This document shows, piece by piece, positions 23,073 to 34,558 of a stretch of 64,000 bases of DNA; position 1 is the first letter of the stretch, and the number at the start of each line of letters is the position of its first letter. Under the pieces are notes generated by a model. It did not search any database, was not told the DNA's origin, and saw nothing but the letters and a program-made list of their open reading frames with translations. The DNA comes from Phycomyces blakesleeanus NRRL 1555(-) (Eukaryota; Mucoromycota; Mucoromycetes; Mucorales; Phycomycetaceae): NCBI RefSeq assembly GCF_001638985.1, contig NW_017265173.1, positions 197,062-261,061 on the forward strand, read 5' to 3'. A program made the position numbers and the translations under genes.

Positions 23073-26000
23073 TTAAATATATTGTTTTTTTGGCAAAGGA
23101 ATGACCAGCATCTTTTTTACTTTTCTGCGTGTTGTGTGCTCAGCAGTTGCTACTTCTAACATAATTCTATGCACTGGCAATACACATTGGAAATCGTCAG
23201 GAGAAAATGTTGGAAAGCAGGTTTCAACATGTTCGTACTCTCACGATTTATCATTTTTGGTGTGTACCATTTGATAAATGTAAAAGTATGTTGAGAATTG
23301 TGAAGAAGTTGTGTTGGGCGGCAATGGGTGTGGAGCAAGGGAATAAGGGATGAAGAGGTGGGTGGAGGAGTGAAAGAATGGGTGAAAATGTACTGTATTT
23401 GACCCATGTATGCGATGATATGCTCACCAGTACTTCCAATGAACTTTGCTTGTACAAGAGAGCCACGACTTCCAGATTCACCTTTACCCTTGTAGACCTG
23501 CCCAAGGATGTTGATGTATTTCAACAGGGTGATTGTATTGTCGACAAAGTATGGTGATTCCGACGCTTGTTGAAAGTGAACTAATTGTTCATTGTTGTAC
23601 GCAACTTTGTAGTATTGTAAGAGATGAACATAGTGAATGTCACTCATTGTGGTAGCAGATTTTAATGATAGAGGGAATGCGGAAGGAGGGAGAGGTTCGT
23701 TGCCTTTTACAAGTACATTTGGATCTTCAGAAGCCTCGACAAATGACTGTATGTGGAAGGTACGTTGATGGATGGATGGAATGGTGGCGGGTGTAAAGGA
23801 AGAAGTGAGTTTGGTAAGGAGAGGAAATGCAGATGTCTGGAGGGTACTCTGAAGGAAACTGTTGACAAGATCGTCTTTGTGCACATCTTCAATAAATTTC
23901 TTCATAAATGTTTCTTCAAACCTGATCTTCCTGTTTGTCTTCAATTTTTTAACAACCCGTTAAACCGCTCAAACCCGAATAGCCAATAACCATACACTGG
24001 TCCAAAATCACGAATTGTATCTCGAAGATGGAGGTGTAGGTGCATATTACAGGTGAGGATTTCGGCATTGTACAGCTCGTCACATCTGGTACAAAAAGTT
24101 TGAAGAAACTGATGGGCAGTGTTGATTTCATCGAACGTGATCGTTGGCTTGATCAACAGGCGGCATGCATCAACAAAGTTAATCCAGTTTTCGAATCTGT
24201 CTTTTGCAAGAACATCTTTCAACAGAACTGGCGAGTATACGAGCACCCATGACTTCCACTCGTTTGCCTTCATATACGAAAACTGCTTTCCTATTTTCGA
24301 GTTCAAAGAGGTGTATCCACTAGGCACAATCATCGTTTCTGCAGTCTTCTGCATTGCTGCAAAATCGCCATCTTGAATGTCTTCGTCTTTGATCCAACGA
24401 TCCATCAATCTTTTAGGCGTTCCCAGGAATAAATTATGCATGGGATCGATGATCGTTCCACGTACTAGATCAAGGTATCCAAGGCGATGCAACTGCGACC
24501 ATCGAACACCATTTTCGACCTCCAGCCGATGCCTTTCTGAGGGGGTACTAGCACTTTCCCACTCCTCAGCATGCAACCTGTTCTCTACACCGTCACGAAG
24601 CACCTACCGAGAGAAGTCAAACCCACAAAAGTCAACATTGACACCGTTTTCCAAGCGAGGGAAATGTCTGTTGCACTTGTAACATGTGCATGTACTGTTG
24701 TGCGAGGTGAAACCACTTGTCTTTCTTGCTGCTGGGATGTCACAGGCCACCATCATCAATGCGGCATGGACGCGGACACCACTAGGACACTCGAAAGTTG
24801 GGATTGCCAGTCCCTCATACAATCTTATCAGATCATCTACCATAGGCCGGAGATAATGGTTTATCTCTTCGGATTTGGGTTCCTTCGGGCCAGGCATCAA
24901 TCCTATGAGAAGTGTGTTCTCTGGCTTGTATCTTTCATTGCGAGGCAGATTGTTTACTACCAGGTATATGGCACCAGTCGAGTGCGTGACGTTATCAAAA
25001 GGTTGAAACCAGTCGATGTTGAGAGTCAACATTAATGAACGCAAATCCTTTGTGAATTGCACGCCATCTTTGTCTTTGAGCTCCTTCCACATGGCACCAT
25101 CGTATATGTCACACATTGTATCCACCATCTTCAGCTCGTGATTCCAATGTCTAATTTTATCCTCGAATCCTGGATGAAGAAAAAACATTCGTAAAGTATT
25201 AATGACGGACTGGTACAAGTATGAACGCTTGGCCACCAAAGCACCCGATGCTGATGTTTTCGTCAATTGGCAGTTGCAAGACGAGCGTGCACCAAGCTTT
25301 ACGAAATTGCAATGAGACGGGACAGATGCACTTTCTTCGTACACCTTGTGACAATCCTGACACACAACAAATTTCTTTATGCCTTTGGTCATGGCTGAGA
25401 AACCTGTCATGCACTGAAGACCAGGAAGGCTCAAGGGCAGTTGGAAATCCTGCTCGTAAATTGTCAAAAGCTTGTTGATGAACTCGATCAAGACAACGGC
25501 GCCCTTGTCAACCACATAGCGGGAAGCGAACATCACCACAAAAGTAGCAATGAACCTGTGCACTGGGTTCTGGGGCATATCGGGGGTGGCAAAAGGGTCT
25601 ATTATAAAAAAAAATTAATGCTTTTTTTTTAAAAAAATTTTTAACACTAACTGACCTTCACTATTCAATTCATTGTCGTCGAGCTCAATAACATCGTCTT
25701 CGCTTTCGTCTTCACTGATTTCATTGCTGTTGCTTCCACTGTCATCATTGTCGCCATTGCTGATCGCGTCATTAGTAACGGAAACGTCTTCAGTGTCAGA
25801 CATTGAAGCTCCTTCCCAAACAGGTGAGTTTGTCTGAGTGTACGATTCTTCCAGGGCTCCGGGTTGATGGGTTAAGATAGCTACATTTAGAATATAACAC
25901 TTGGTTAATATCTAACGGTATCTGAATTAAATAAACCTTACGTTCATCATCGACCTCCATCATATTTCTCTGGGCAGACATGTCTATTACAACACGTTAT

Positions 26001-26187
26001 TTCATGGATTACAATACAATTAAATAAATTCAAATATTGTACCCCTTTCACATCTTATGGCATTTAGTCTTGCCCTTTTGTTATGACGTTGAGCAGTTCT
26101 TCTGGCAACAAAACTATAGCCGAGATCGTTCTGACTACATCCAGCACAATGGCACTTTTCGTTGTAGAGTTCAGGAATTGTGGACAT
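23073..26187 (-). pseudogene. Tnp2-like CACTA transposase, element B copy
   Basis: Exons 26043-26187, 25942-25983, 25656-25880 and 23073-25598 mirror those of the A copy. The N-terminus has CHCAGC and RTAQRH. An acidic, Asp/Glu/Ser/Asn-rich linker (about 25660-25830) follows. The tnp2 core has LTLNIDWFQPFDN, LIGLMPGPKEP, VACDIPAARK, and IDPMHNLFLGTPK. Then HLHLRDTIRDFGPVYGYWLF and a C-terminal CVLPVHRI segment near 23180. Lesions are an in-frame TAG at 24604-24606 where A has Trp, a frameshift near 23955 and another near 23230. The distance from its start to the right terminus is about 270 bp, as in A. Confidence 0.88.
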
Positions 26188-28081
26188 AATGTTTATTTAT
26201 TTTTACTTTGAAGTGTTAAGAGAAAAAGGAAACAAGTACAACGTTTACTAAATTTACTATGTCTTTATAATGAAATGTTATGTCTTTATAATAATAATAA
26301 TAAATAATATTTTCGTCTATTGTATCCAAGCCAATAGAAAACTGGAAAACAGTGTTTTCATCTTGAACACACAAAAAAAGCTGAGATGAAAAAATATCCC
26401 AGATTTTCTATTGTTATAATTTAACTTTGTACATGGTAATTCCCGTATGTTTTTCTAGTGTGTATTTAGGAAATCTTTGCGGAAAAGTTGTGGGACTGGA
26501 AGTTCGAGTCTGACGACCCTGCTCTTGTTGCTGAGAATGAGAGTAAGAAGAAGTAGAACTTGAACGAGACAATTAACCACCACGATAACGTAGCTGTTAT
26601 CAACTACTTGAAGAGCTACATTAGCACCCAGACTCGTCTAGCCGGTACTCACCCATGGGTGATAAGTGATAAAGTAAAGAACAGGTACAAGCACAGTCAT
26701 TGTACTTTTCACGAGTCTCCTGAGCAGAAGGCCAAGAAAAACAGCAAGGGGAGAGCAAACAGTCGTACTCTTCAGGTTTGTATATACTATATAAAAAATT
26801 AATTGGTATATTACTATTTTCTCAAGCTACAATCTATATAACCAGATGTTTATCTGACGCAAGTCGACATACATGGACAACTGGGTAGCCATTGATGCTG
26901 CAATGGGATATAAGACTGGAAACTCTGTTGAGAAGACCTATCTCAAACTCTTTCAGAAGGATGCCATGTCTGATGGTGAATCGGATATTGAGATTGTGGA
27001 CAATCTTCCACGACGGTGTTTGCATGTGGCTTGCCCCACTTGGAGAAGTGAAGAGGTAAATAATATCTAGAATAAATAAATAAGTTTTATAACAAGAAAA
27101 ATAAAGAACTAATAAAAATAAATACAGTTCAACAGATTGTTGACAATGGTTGATGACATTGATCATACCCATCACGTGTCAAATGCGGGTGTGGGAACAA
27201 AGCCAAGAATGAACAGATATCTAGCAACATTGTTGCCTTGCTCTGTTCCTGCCACCCTGTCCCAGTCATTGTCTCGTTGGGCAATCAACAATAAATAAAC
27301 ATTTTCTTTTTTATTATATTCTGTTGTAGGGCCAAATAGTAATAATTGAAATTGAATTGATTAAAGGAAATAATAATAATAGAGGATAAATATATAAGTA
27401 AGTGTGTGTATGAGAATTAATAGTAATTTTTTTTTGGTAAAGGAATTGCGAGTTTTTTGTTGACGTTTTTTGTAGTTTTGTAATCTACTATTGCAACTTT
27501 TAGGAGAATCCGATGTACTGGCAGGATGCTTTGAAAATCTTGCTTGTAGAATTCATTCTGTAACAACTCAATTCCTTCTAATTCTCTTGTTTTGTCTGAA
27601 GTGGATTTGAACCATTTGACAAATGCAAATACATGCTGACTACTATGGGGATTTCTGTATGTTAGAGAAGAAACAGTTGGCCTAAAATTGTGAACAAAAA
27701 AGGTACTGAATCTCTTCAACATACGCATGTTCCAACCCAGTTCGTTCAGTGAAATATGCTTGTATGTATGATCCATGGCCATTTGTGCCAATGCACCCTT
27801 TGTAGCTTTGCTCAAGAAGATCAACAGACTTCACCATTTCGATTCAGTTATTGACGAAAGGTGAGTCATCAATTACATCTTTGCAACCTGAGATCTGTGG
27901 ATTCTTGTACGCAGCTTGATAGTATTCTACAAGACAATCATATTCATGTTTTGGCATAAATGATAATGGTCTTGTTTTCAATGGCAAGGCGGATGGTGGC
28001 AGGGGCTCGTTTTCACGAATTGTCATTGAAAGATTCTGTGAAGCTTCAAGATATTTGGAAATTGAGAAAGAGTAAGAGAGG

Positions 28082-28190
28082 TAGGTGTTGGTATTGGTGT
28101 TGGTATTGGTATTAGTGTTAGTGTTAGTGTTGGTGTTAGTGTTGGTGTTGGTGTTGGTGTTGGTGTTGGTGTTGGTGTTGTTGTTGTTGG
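28082..28190 (+). repeat. GGTGTT hexamer repeat within transposase C
   Basis: About 18 degenerate copies of GGTGTT/GGTATT/AGTGTT on the plus strand. In the transposase frame they encode a Thr-Asn dipeptide run of about 20 units, absent from the A and B copies, so the expansion is specific to this copy. Confidence 0.9.
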
Positions 28191-30427
28191 TGGTGAACTT
28201 ATCAAAAATTTCAAAACATGCAAGTGCATGCATAGGTTTCAGAAGTTAATAAACAAAATCTCCCTTCCACGACTCTTCAATGAACTGTCTCATAAATGTC
28301 GATTCGAACCCATTTCTTCAATTGGTTTTGATATTTCTCAGGACACTATTGTACCTTTCAAAGCTGAAAAGCCAATATCCATAGACAGGCCCAAAGTCAA
28401 TCATTGTTTGGTGTAAGTGCAGATGCAGGTGCATGTTGGGAGAGAGAAGATCCAGGTCGTACAATGTCTCACACCCTTTACAGAATTCTTCTAAGCATTT
28501 GTATCCTTTCTCAATGTCTTCTTCAGAAACACTAGGCTTGGTGAAGTATCTGCATGCGTTAACAAACTCTATCCAGTTCTTGAACTCTGGCAACGGCAAC
28601 ACATCCCTTAGAACCACAGGAGAGTACACAAGGCACTAAGACTTCCACTCATCAGCCTTCATATAGGGAAATCCCTTGGCAATCTTTGTCCCAAGTGATG
28701 TGTAATCGGGCGGCAACACTACCTTCTCAACAGCCTTTTGCATGGCAATGAGTTTTTTACCGTCGATTAATCCATCCGCAACCCATCTCTCCAGCATTCT
28801 TTTGGCAGTGCCTAAGAAAAGATTGTGCATGGGATCAATGATCGTACAGTGGACAATGTCAAAGTACTAAAGACAATGCAGTTCGGACCAGCGAACACCA
28901 TGTGCAACTTCAAGACACTGTCTCTCAGTTGGTTTGGTTGCATTTCTCCAGATCTCTGCATCCTTATGATTGTCATTCTTAGTGCGAAGGAGCCACTTTG
29001 AGAAATCAAATCCAGAATAATCAATGGAACTCGTTCCAGCCAACCTCGAAAATTGATGCTTACACTTGTGGCATGCATTTGTACTTGTATGGAATGTGAA
29101 CCCACATACTTTCCTTGCAGCAGGTATATCGCAGGCAACCATGAGAAGGGCTGCTTGGATAGAAGTACCATTTGGACATTGGTGAGTCTTAATCTTAATA
29201 CCTTTGTACAGCTCCATCAACTCATCCACAAGCAGTTTCAGATAGTTATTTATGTCAGAAGTGCTCGCTTCTTTAGGCCCTGGCATTAACCTAACAAGAA
29301 TCACGTTCTCCTTCTTGAACCACTCACTGCGTGAAAGATTATTGATTGCAAGATATATGGCACCACAGGAGTAGATAACACCATCGAATGACTGAAACCA
29401 GTCAATGTTCAGCGTGAGCATGAGTGATCGCTCGGTATTAACAAAAGGTATACCATCTATGTCTACTATATCATTTCACATCGCACCATCGTACACGTCA
29501 AACAAAAGTGCTATTCATTTTTGGGCCGCAGTTCCATGAGTTGATCTTGTTTTCAAAATCCGGGCATTGAAAAAACGTCTTTAGGGCTTTCTTGACGGAG
29601 TGGAATACATATGTCTTTTTGGGTGCTTTTGACTTGGGACCAGACTTAAACAAGCTGTTGCCACACAAGGAGGTTTTATCAAAATTAGGTGATGTACAAC
29701 ACAAAGGGGCGGCTTCATTATCATATATGGCATGGCATTTGCTACATGCAACATACTTCTTGACACTACTTGTCAACACTTCAAATCCGGCCAAACGTTT
29801 GAGGTCAGCAACACTCACAGGAAGGTGGAATGAGTCAAACAAAAACTGCAGGATCTTGTTGATTATGGCAATCAGGATTACAGCTCCTTCATCTACGACG
29901 TATAGTGAGACAAAAAGAGCAACTGAAATAACAATGAATTGGTGAATCAAATTCAATTCCGAGATTGATTCCAATGAAGAATCTTTAATTTGATTTTTTT
30001 CAAAGAACGTTGATTAACTCTCTACTTTCTAAGATATAATATTATCTAAAGCTGTGTACCTACCTTCATCATTGTCCATCTCAACATCGGATTCATCTTC
30101 ATATTCTTCTTCTTCTTCGTAAGTGTCACTTGTATATTAGACATTATCTTCAGGGCCAAACACACAATCTGTTTCAGAGAAAGGTTGGTTTCTTGTCCAT
30201 ATATCCAAAATGTCATTTGTGTCATTTAGGTCTACAAAAGCAGAATTTTAGACTCAAATAAATCAATGTAATAAAATAAGTTTTCTTACTTCTAAGCTCA
30301 GAATTCATTTCAACATCTTCCTGTTCAAATTCAAAATTATCTTTTTCTTGATTTACAGGCTCAGAAACAGCACTACTAATTATATCGCATGTGTCTGCAT
30401 GGGCTACACATTTATTATTATTAGTGT

Positions 30428-30430
30428 TAA

Positions 30431-30462
<32 letters not shown>
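30428..30462 (+). repeat. (ATT)n microsatellite
   Basis: A run of about ten ATT units in the acidic-linker region of the element C transposase gene. Confidence 0.85.
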
Positions 30463-30463
<1 letters not shown>

Positions 30464-30943
30464 AAATAATAAAAAAGGAAATGATATAAAATGAAATAAA
30501 ATAAAATATAGTAAAGTAAAGCAAATATATTAACCATACGCATTTGAACATGTGTAATATCATGATTATCTTTTTCTTGATGATGTTTAAATGTTTTAAC
30601 AGATACACAATCGAATCCTAGTGTCTTGCTTTTACAGATAGAGCATCAACACTCTTTTCTAACAGTTGGTTTGCGAATAGGAGCCATTTTAAAATAAAAA
30701 GAAAGGTTTACAATAGTATTTAATAGTAAAGAAAAAGACTTCAAAGAAAACACACTTTTATTTTATTTGAGTTTGATGTTGCATTCTAATGCTACACAGC
30801 TGCCAGTAGCCAATAGAGTAGCTTAAAATACTATTCAAATACTTTACTCACAAAAGTGAGCTGAACTACAATTTTATCTATTCTGTCTATCAGAACTTAG
30901 GTATACTTTATATATGCAAAATTGATTTGTTTTTGCAGTGTTT

Positions 30944-31240
30944 AATATATATATAGAACAATAATAATTGATTTGATATATATAGACTGATAATAATATA
31001 TCTGATATATATGTAAATCAATAACAGTCAGTCTGTATTATATATATATTTATCACATCCAATTCACTATTTATACAAGTTAATAAAATATAATTTATAA
31101 TCAATATTAACCAATAACATTTGATTTATCACTAATATTAGCCTATAACATCTTATCTATCTCTGATATTAGTTAATAGCATTGGATCTATTACATTATA
31201 TATATTCACATATATCAATATCCAAGTCATATCCAATCAT
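30944..31240 (+). repeat. AT-rich minisatellite, right part
   Basis: Degenerate units with GATTTGATATATATAGACTGATAATA patterns continue the array seen at 17030-17626 on the far side of CACTA C. They become less regular after about 31100. Confidence 0.75.
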
Positions 31241-31984
31241 CTCATTAAATATAAGTTACATACTCTAATTATATTTAATCTTTAATTTTATATATATTCA
31301 CAACTCTTTTATAATCTTTCTATATTTTTAGAATTGTTACACTGAAAAAACAACAACAATATTGAAAGTCTTGGCGCATGATGTGTTTGTTTGTTGTGAA
31401 TTGTAACAGTATCACTTGGCAAATAAATGTAATGTGAATTACGAAATACAAGAAGAAGAATACAATAAGAATGGAAAAGAATAGGTAATTTGACAGGTAA
31501 GAATTGGTGACAGACAGGTAGAAAAAATAGGGAGAAGATTAAAATGGAAATTGTGACAACGACAAAGTCTGAGAAAGACAGAAAAGAAAAAACAGAGAAA
31601 TGAAATATATCAAAATCGACAGACAACACTCCAAAGAACAAGGACACTGTATATGAATGAAGAATAATGATAATAACGGACAAAAATAAATAAGATCAAG
31701 AATAGAATAATAATTTTATTGATTGAAAAGGTTGTTCCTTTTATAAACAAAAATGTTTAGTTAAAATAATTTTTTGAGGAAAAGAAAAGAAAGTCAAGTG
31801 AAAATTTTTATTACATGTAACTGGTGTTGATAGTAGAAGTAGAATAGAAAATTATAGAGAGAGTAAAATAAAAGTATAGTAAAAATATAATAATTGAATA
31901 AAGATAAAATAAAAATAAAGTGAGGTAGAATAGAAGTAAAGTAATAATATAATAACGATGTAGTAAAATAAAGTAAAAAAATAT
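31241..31984. other. A-rich stretch, no gene seen
   Basis: It contains A-rich irregular repeats (TAAAATAGAAGTAAAG type, 31850-31980) but no convincing ORF. Confidence 0.5.
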
Positions 31985-32516
31985 TGTTGTAAATGAGTAT
32001 TGACTACTGCTGTAATTGAGAATAAGTCTGAAGGAAATAATATAAGGCCTCAGCTATTCCAGTCAAAGATGTCTACCGATTACTTTATTATTTAACACAC
32101 AGGTTTAGCATGCATGATAGTGATTATATTTCATATGACGATATCACCATAATATGGGATACATCAGTGGATTATTATAAGCATAATTATAACTCATAAA
32201 CACATTTACTTTCGATGTTAATACTTCATTGGGACTACACACATTTATATAATTAATCATACATTAATTATCCCAAGATCATGTTGCTCTGATTAAGGCT
32301 CAGATAGGATCGATTACCTGACCCCAGTCATATAATTTTCCCAATCCAAAACAATATAAATAGCAGTAGTAGTTCAGTATAGGAACCTGGTCAAACTTTG
32401 ATACAAAATCTTTCTCAATAAACAAAACCTACACAAGTTCTCACGAATCTTCGTTCCTAATTTCAAATCTTCAATTCTTCCTCTTAAAGACTTCTTCAAC
32501 TTCAACCACCACAACA
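31985..32516 (-). mobile_element. Solo LTR, family a (532 bp)
   Basis: Starts TGTTGTAAATG and ends CCACCACAACA, flanked by a perfect AATAT duplication (31980-31984 and 32517-32521). It has the same length as, and is nearly identical to, the LTR at 1970-2501. It has no internal region. Confidence 0.92.
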
Positions 32517-32699
32517 AATATAATAATAGTATAATAATGAAATCTAATAAAATGTAATAAAAAATAGTGTAAAATAAATGTTGGCAATAAAGAAGTGTAT
32601 AAAATTAGAGGAAAGAGATATAATGTTTTTAGTGGGTGACAGGTGTTTCTGAGGTGACGATGTAGATGGGTATTTTAATTTTAAGGAATGAGATTATAT

Positions 32700-32935
32700 T
32701 GGGGGTTTGGATATAGGGGTATCGGGAGCAAGATTTCCCAAGAAACCTGAGGGACCACTCTTGTCCCTCGAGACATGTCACTCGGTCGACTCACCATCAA
32801 CATCAATTCCCACAAGTCCGGTACCACCTGTCACGGCTCACCGCCAGACCAAACCACCAAAGGAATCCACCATCCGGTATCCCTCACCAGAAACTGGCCA
32901 AAGCCTGACATGTCTACAACACACATGACAGTCTG
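32700..32935. other. GC-richer island, possible gene fragment
   Basis: About 230 bp of much higher GC content than the neighbours. It is open in two plus-strand frames (one is Pro/Ser/Thr-rich) and nearly open on the minus strand. No homology is recognised. It directly precedes the tRNA-like sequence. Confidence 0.3.
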
Positions 32936-32938
32936 GCT

Positions 32939-33014
32939 GTTGCTGTGTAGCTTAATGGTTAGACATTGCGCTTGGACTTCTGAGCACCCCTGTTCGATTC
33001 AGGCTTATTGCTAC
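32939..33014 (+). pseudogene. tRNA-like sequence (tRNA pseudogene or SINE head)
   Basis: It has an A-box-like TAGCTTAATGGTTAGAC and a B-box-like CTGTTCGATTCAGG, spaced as in tRNA genes, and a TTTTT run at 33015. The acceptor strands and the anticodon stem do not pair well, so it is probably not a functional tRNA. An LTR begins 36 bp downstream. Confidence 0.5.
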
Positions 33015-33050
33015 TTTTTCGTTCCAAATTATATTCGTCTATATTTTTTC

Positions 33051-33370
33051 TGTAATAATGTTGTTTCCGATCTGGGTTGGTCTTCCTTTTACTATAACAA
33101 AGTCAAAAGGTCAAACCCACTGGGGATCAAGGAGTGTACATAAAATCAAAGAGAGAATAAAAGATACTTTTTATTGATATGAAGTTAATTGTCTTACATA
33201 GTTTTTTAAACTAATACTGCGCATTATCCGCAGTAGCTATTATATTATATTTAAATAAAAGAAAAGTCATTATACTTTGGTTAATGCTCAGGAAGATGTT
33301 ACTGCACATAAAGAGGTACTGTGGTTAATCATCTTCAAATTGTACGGATTCATCAAAATAATGTCCGACA
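33051..33370 (+). mobile_element. Solo LTR, family d (320 bp)
   Basis: Starts TGTAATAATG and ends GTCCGACA. Flanks TTTTC and ATTTC are a 5-bp duplication with one mismatch. It aligns along its length with the inverted sequence at 454-779. It has no coding capacity. Confidence 0.65.
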
Positions 33371-34269
33371 ATTTCTTTTTTCTGTAATAAAACAACAGTA
33401 TAATACTACTGTTATAAGTTTTCTTCTTTTAATAATTTGTTTATTAAATTAAAGAAGTGTAAAGAAAAAGTCTTTTTACATATTAAGGGAAGGTTAAGAT
33501 CGCCTATTATAATAAGACTATTATAAAAGTTAAAATCTCAAGAAATGTAATATAAGTAGAGATATCATAGTTCTAGAGTATATTTTTTATTATAGTGTAG
33601 CAAACAAAAAAATTAATATAAAATAAACTATTTAGCTGAAGTACAAAATCAACATTTAGTTTTTAATTTTTAATTTTTTTTTATTGTTATTTTTGTTTTT
33701 TTTTTTATATTTTTGTTTTTATATTTTTTTCTTATTTTTTTATTATTATTTTTTTTATTATTTTTTTTATTGTTTTTTATTTTTATTTTTATTTTTATTT
33801 TTATATTTTAGTTTTTATATTTTTTCATTTTTTTATTATTATTTTTATTATTTAATTATTTCTTTATATTTTATTTTAATGCTTTTATTATATTTATAAT
33901 AAATTAGCATTTCAAAAAAATTGTGAATAAACATATTAATTTTTTTTAGATAAATTGTATTTTTTTTAATATCTATATATGTATATAGATGATATTTGGC
34001 TAGGGTGGAAATATTTGATTTATTTTAATTTTTACCCATCTGTGCACTATATCAAATCCCAGTGGTCATCTAATCGTAGCATGATTCAATCGCCGAAAAA
34101 ATTCTAAAGACCGACAATGCGCCTCTAATGCCACTTTTCAGTTACTCTTCGTCATTAGCTATTGATAGAGCTAAGAAGCATACAAATACAATCAGTAGAA
34201 GTTGAGAAAAATATAATTATATGAATTTTATTTTTTGAATAAATATTGATTTCTCAAAAAAAATAAAAA
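33371..34269. other. AT-rich spacer with long T-rich tract, no gene seen
   Basis: Bases 33660-33900 are almost pure T/A with long T runs. The rest lacks ORFs. Confidence 0.5.
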
Positions 34270-34422
34270 AATCACCTCACAAATCTGGATAACAATTTTC
34301 ATTTATCAAAATGAAAATTTCCCCCGCAAAATTATTTGTCACATTTGCTAACTGCATAGTGTTATCTAGTTATCTAGTTATCTAGTGTAAGGTTAATGAT
34401 TTTACCATTAGTTACTAATAAA
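34270..34422 (+). repeat. Left inverted repeat of putative KDZ element
   Basis: About 150 bp whose reverse complement matches 54838-54985 at roughly 90 % identity. Landmarks are AAATCTGGATAACAATTT, CCCCCGCAAAATTATTTGTC and tandem AGTTATCTAGTTATCT. The match ends outward at TCACC. Confidence 0.85.
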
Positions 34423-34558
34423 TTACAATATATGATTGATAGCAAAATCAGGTTCCCATCAGATAAATTGATATGCCATCTGGTTATTATTCCAAAAAAA
34501 CTGAAATAATTATTTATTTTATTTCATATTCTTATTATTATATATTAAATACTTAAAA

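Larger units (their letters stand above)
19805..26460 (-). mobile_element. CACTA (Tnp2-type) element B, nested in element C
   Basis: A 6,656-bp element with ends CACTGGAAAAGAG and, read inward from the right, CACTAGAAAAACA. A TGT duplication lies at 19802-19804 and 26461-26463. Its target is an intron of the accessory gene of element C. The internal order is the same as in A: cryptic short-exon gene (minus), accessory gene (plus), transposase gene (minus). Confidence 0.92.
19329..27298 (+). pseudogene. CACTA accessory gene, element C copy, split by element B
   Basis: Exons 19329-19754, 26470-26775, 26846-27055 and 27128-27298 (426, 306, 210 and 171 nt). Intron 1 starts GTAATT at 19755 and ends TTTAG at 26469; element B (19805-26460) lies wholly inside it. 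The joined protein has a Ser/Lys-rich N-terminus, a coiled-coil-like region (EIVEMFSKVNNSINGVKDD), WKFESDDPALVAENESK, a Lys-rich region, and AMSDGESDIE then CPTWRSEE, matching A and B. Stops at TAG 26554-26556 and TGA 26855-26857 disable it. Function is unknown; a DNA-end-binding helper role is inferred from position only. Confidence 0.75.
27417..30687 (-). pseudogene. Tnp2-like CACTA transposase, element C copy
   Basis: The start is at 30687 (MAPIRKPTVRKEC), with a CxxC...C...H cluster interrupted by a TGA after 13 codons. An acidic linker lies around 30060-30370, and exons continue to the stop at 27417. Core motifs are present: LTLNIDWFQSFDG (29400), LVRLMPGPKEA, VACDIPAARK, MHNLFLGTAKRML (28830), FGPVYGYWLFSFERYNSVLRN (about 28340) and the terminal SILPVHRILLKVAIVD. 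At least four frame changes or stops (for example near 28864, 28632 and 27840) make this the most decayed of the three. An internal Thr-Asn repeat is noted separately. Confidence 0.85.
17627..30940 (-). mobile_element. CACTA (Tnp2-type) element C, split by element B
   Basis: The left end is CACTGGGGAATTAG and the right end, read inward, is CACTGCAAAAACAAAT. TTT flanks both sides (17624-17626 and 30941-30943). The same minisatellite lies outside both ends, which confirms a single insertion. Subtracting element B and its duplication leaves about 6.65 kb, equal to A and B. Its accessory gene is split by B inside the first intron, and its transposase gene lies at 27417-30687 on the minus strand. 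Confidence 0.85.

Noticed and set aside
32707..32928. Pro/Ser/Thr-rich ORF as a protein gene
   Set aside because: Several frames are open at once because of the base composition, and there is no start context, splice site or known family.
33684..33899. Phe/Leu-rich ORF
   Set aside because: It lies in a T/A homopolymer tract and is low-complexity noise.
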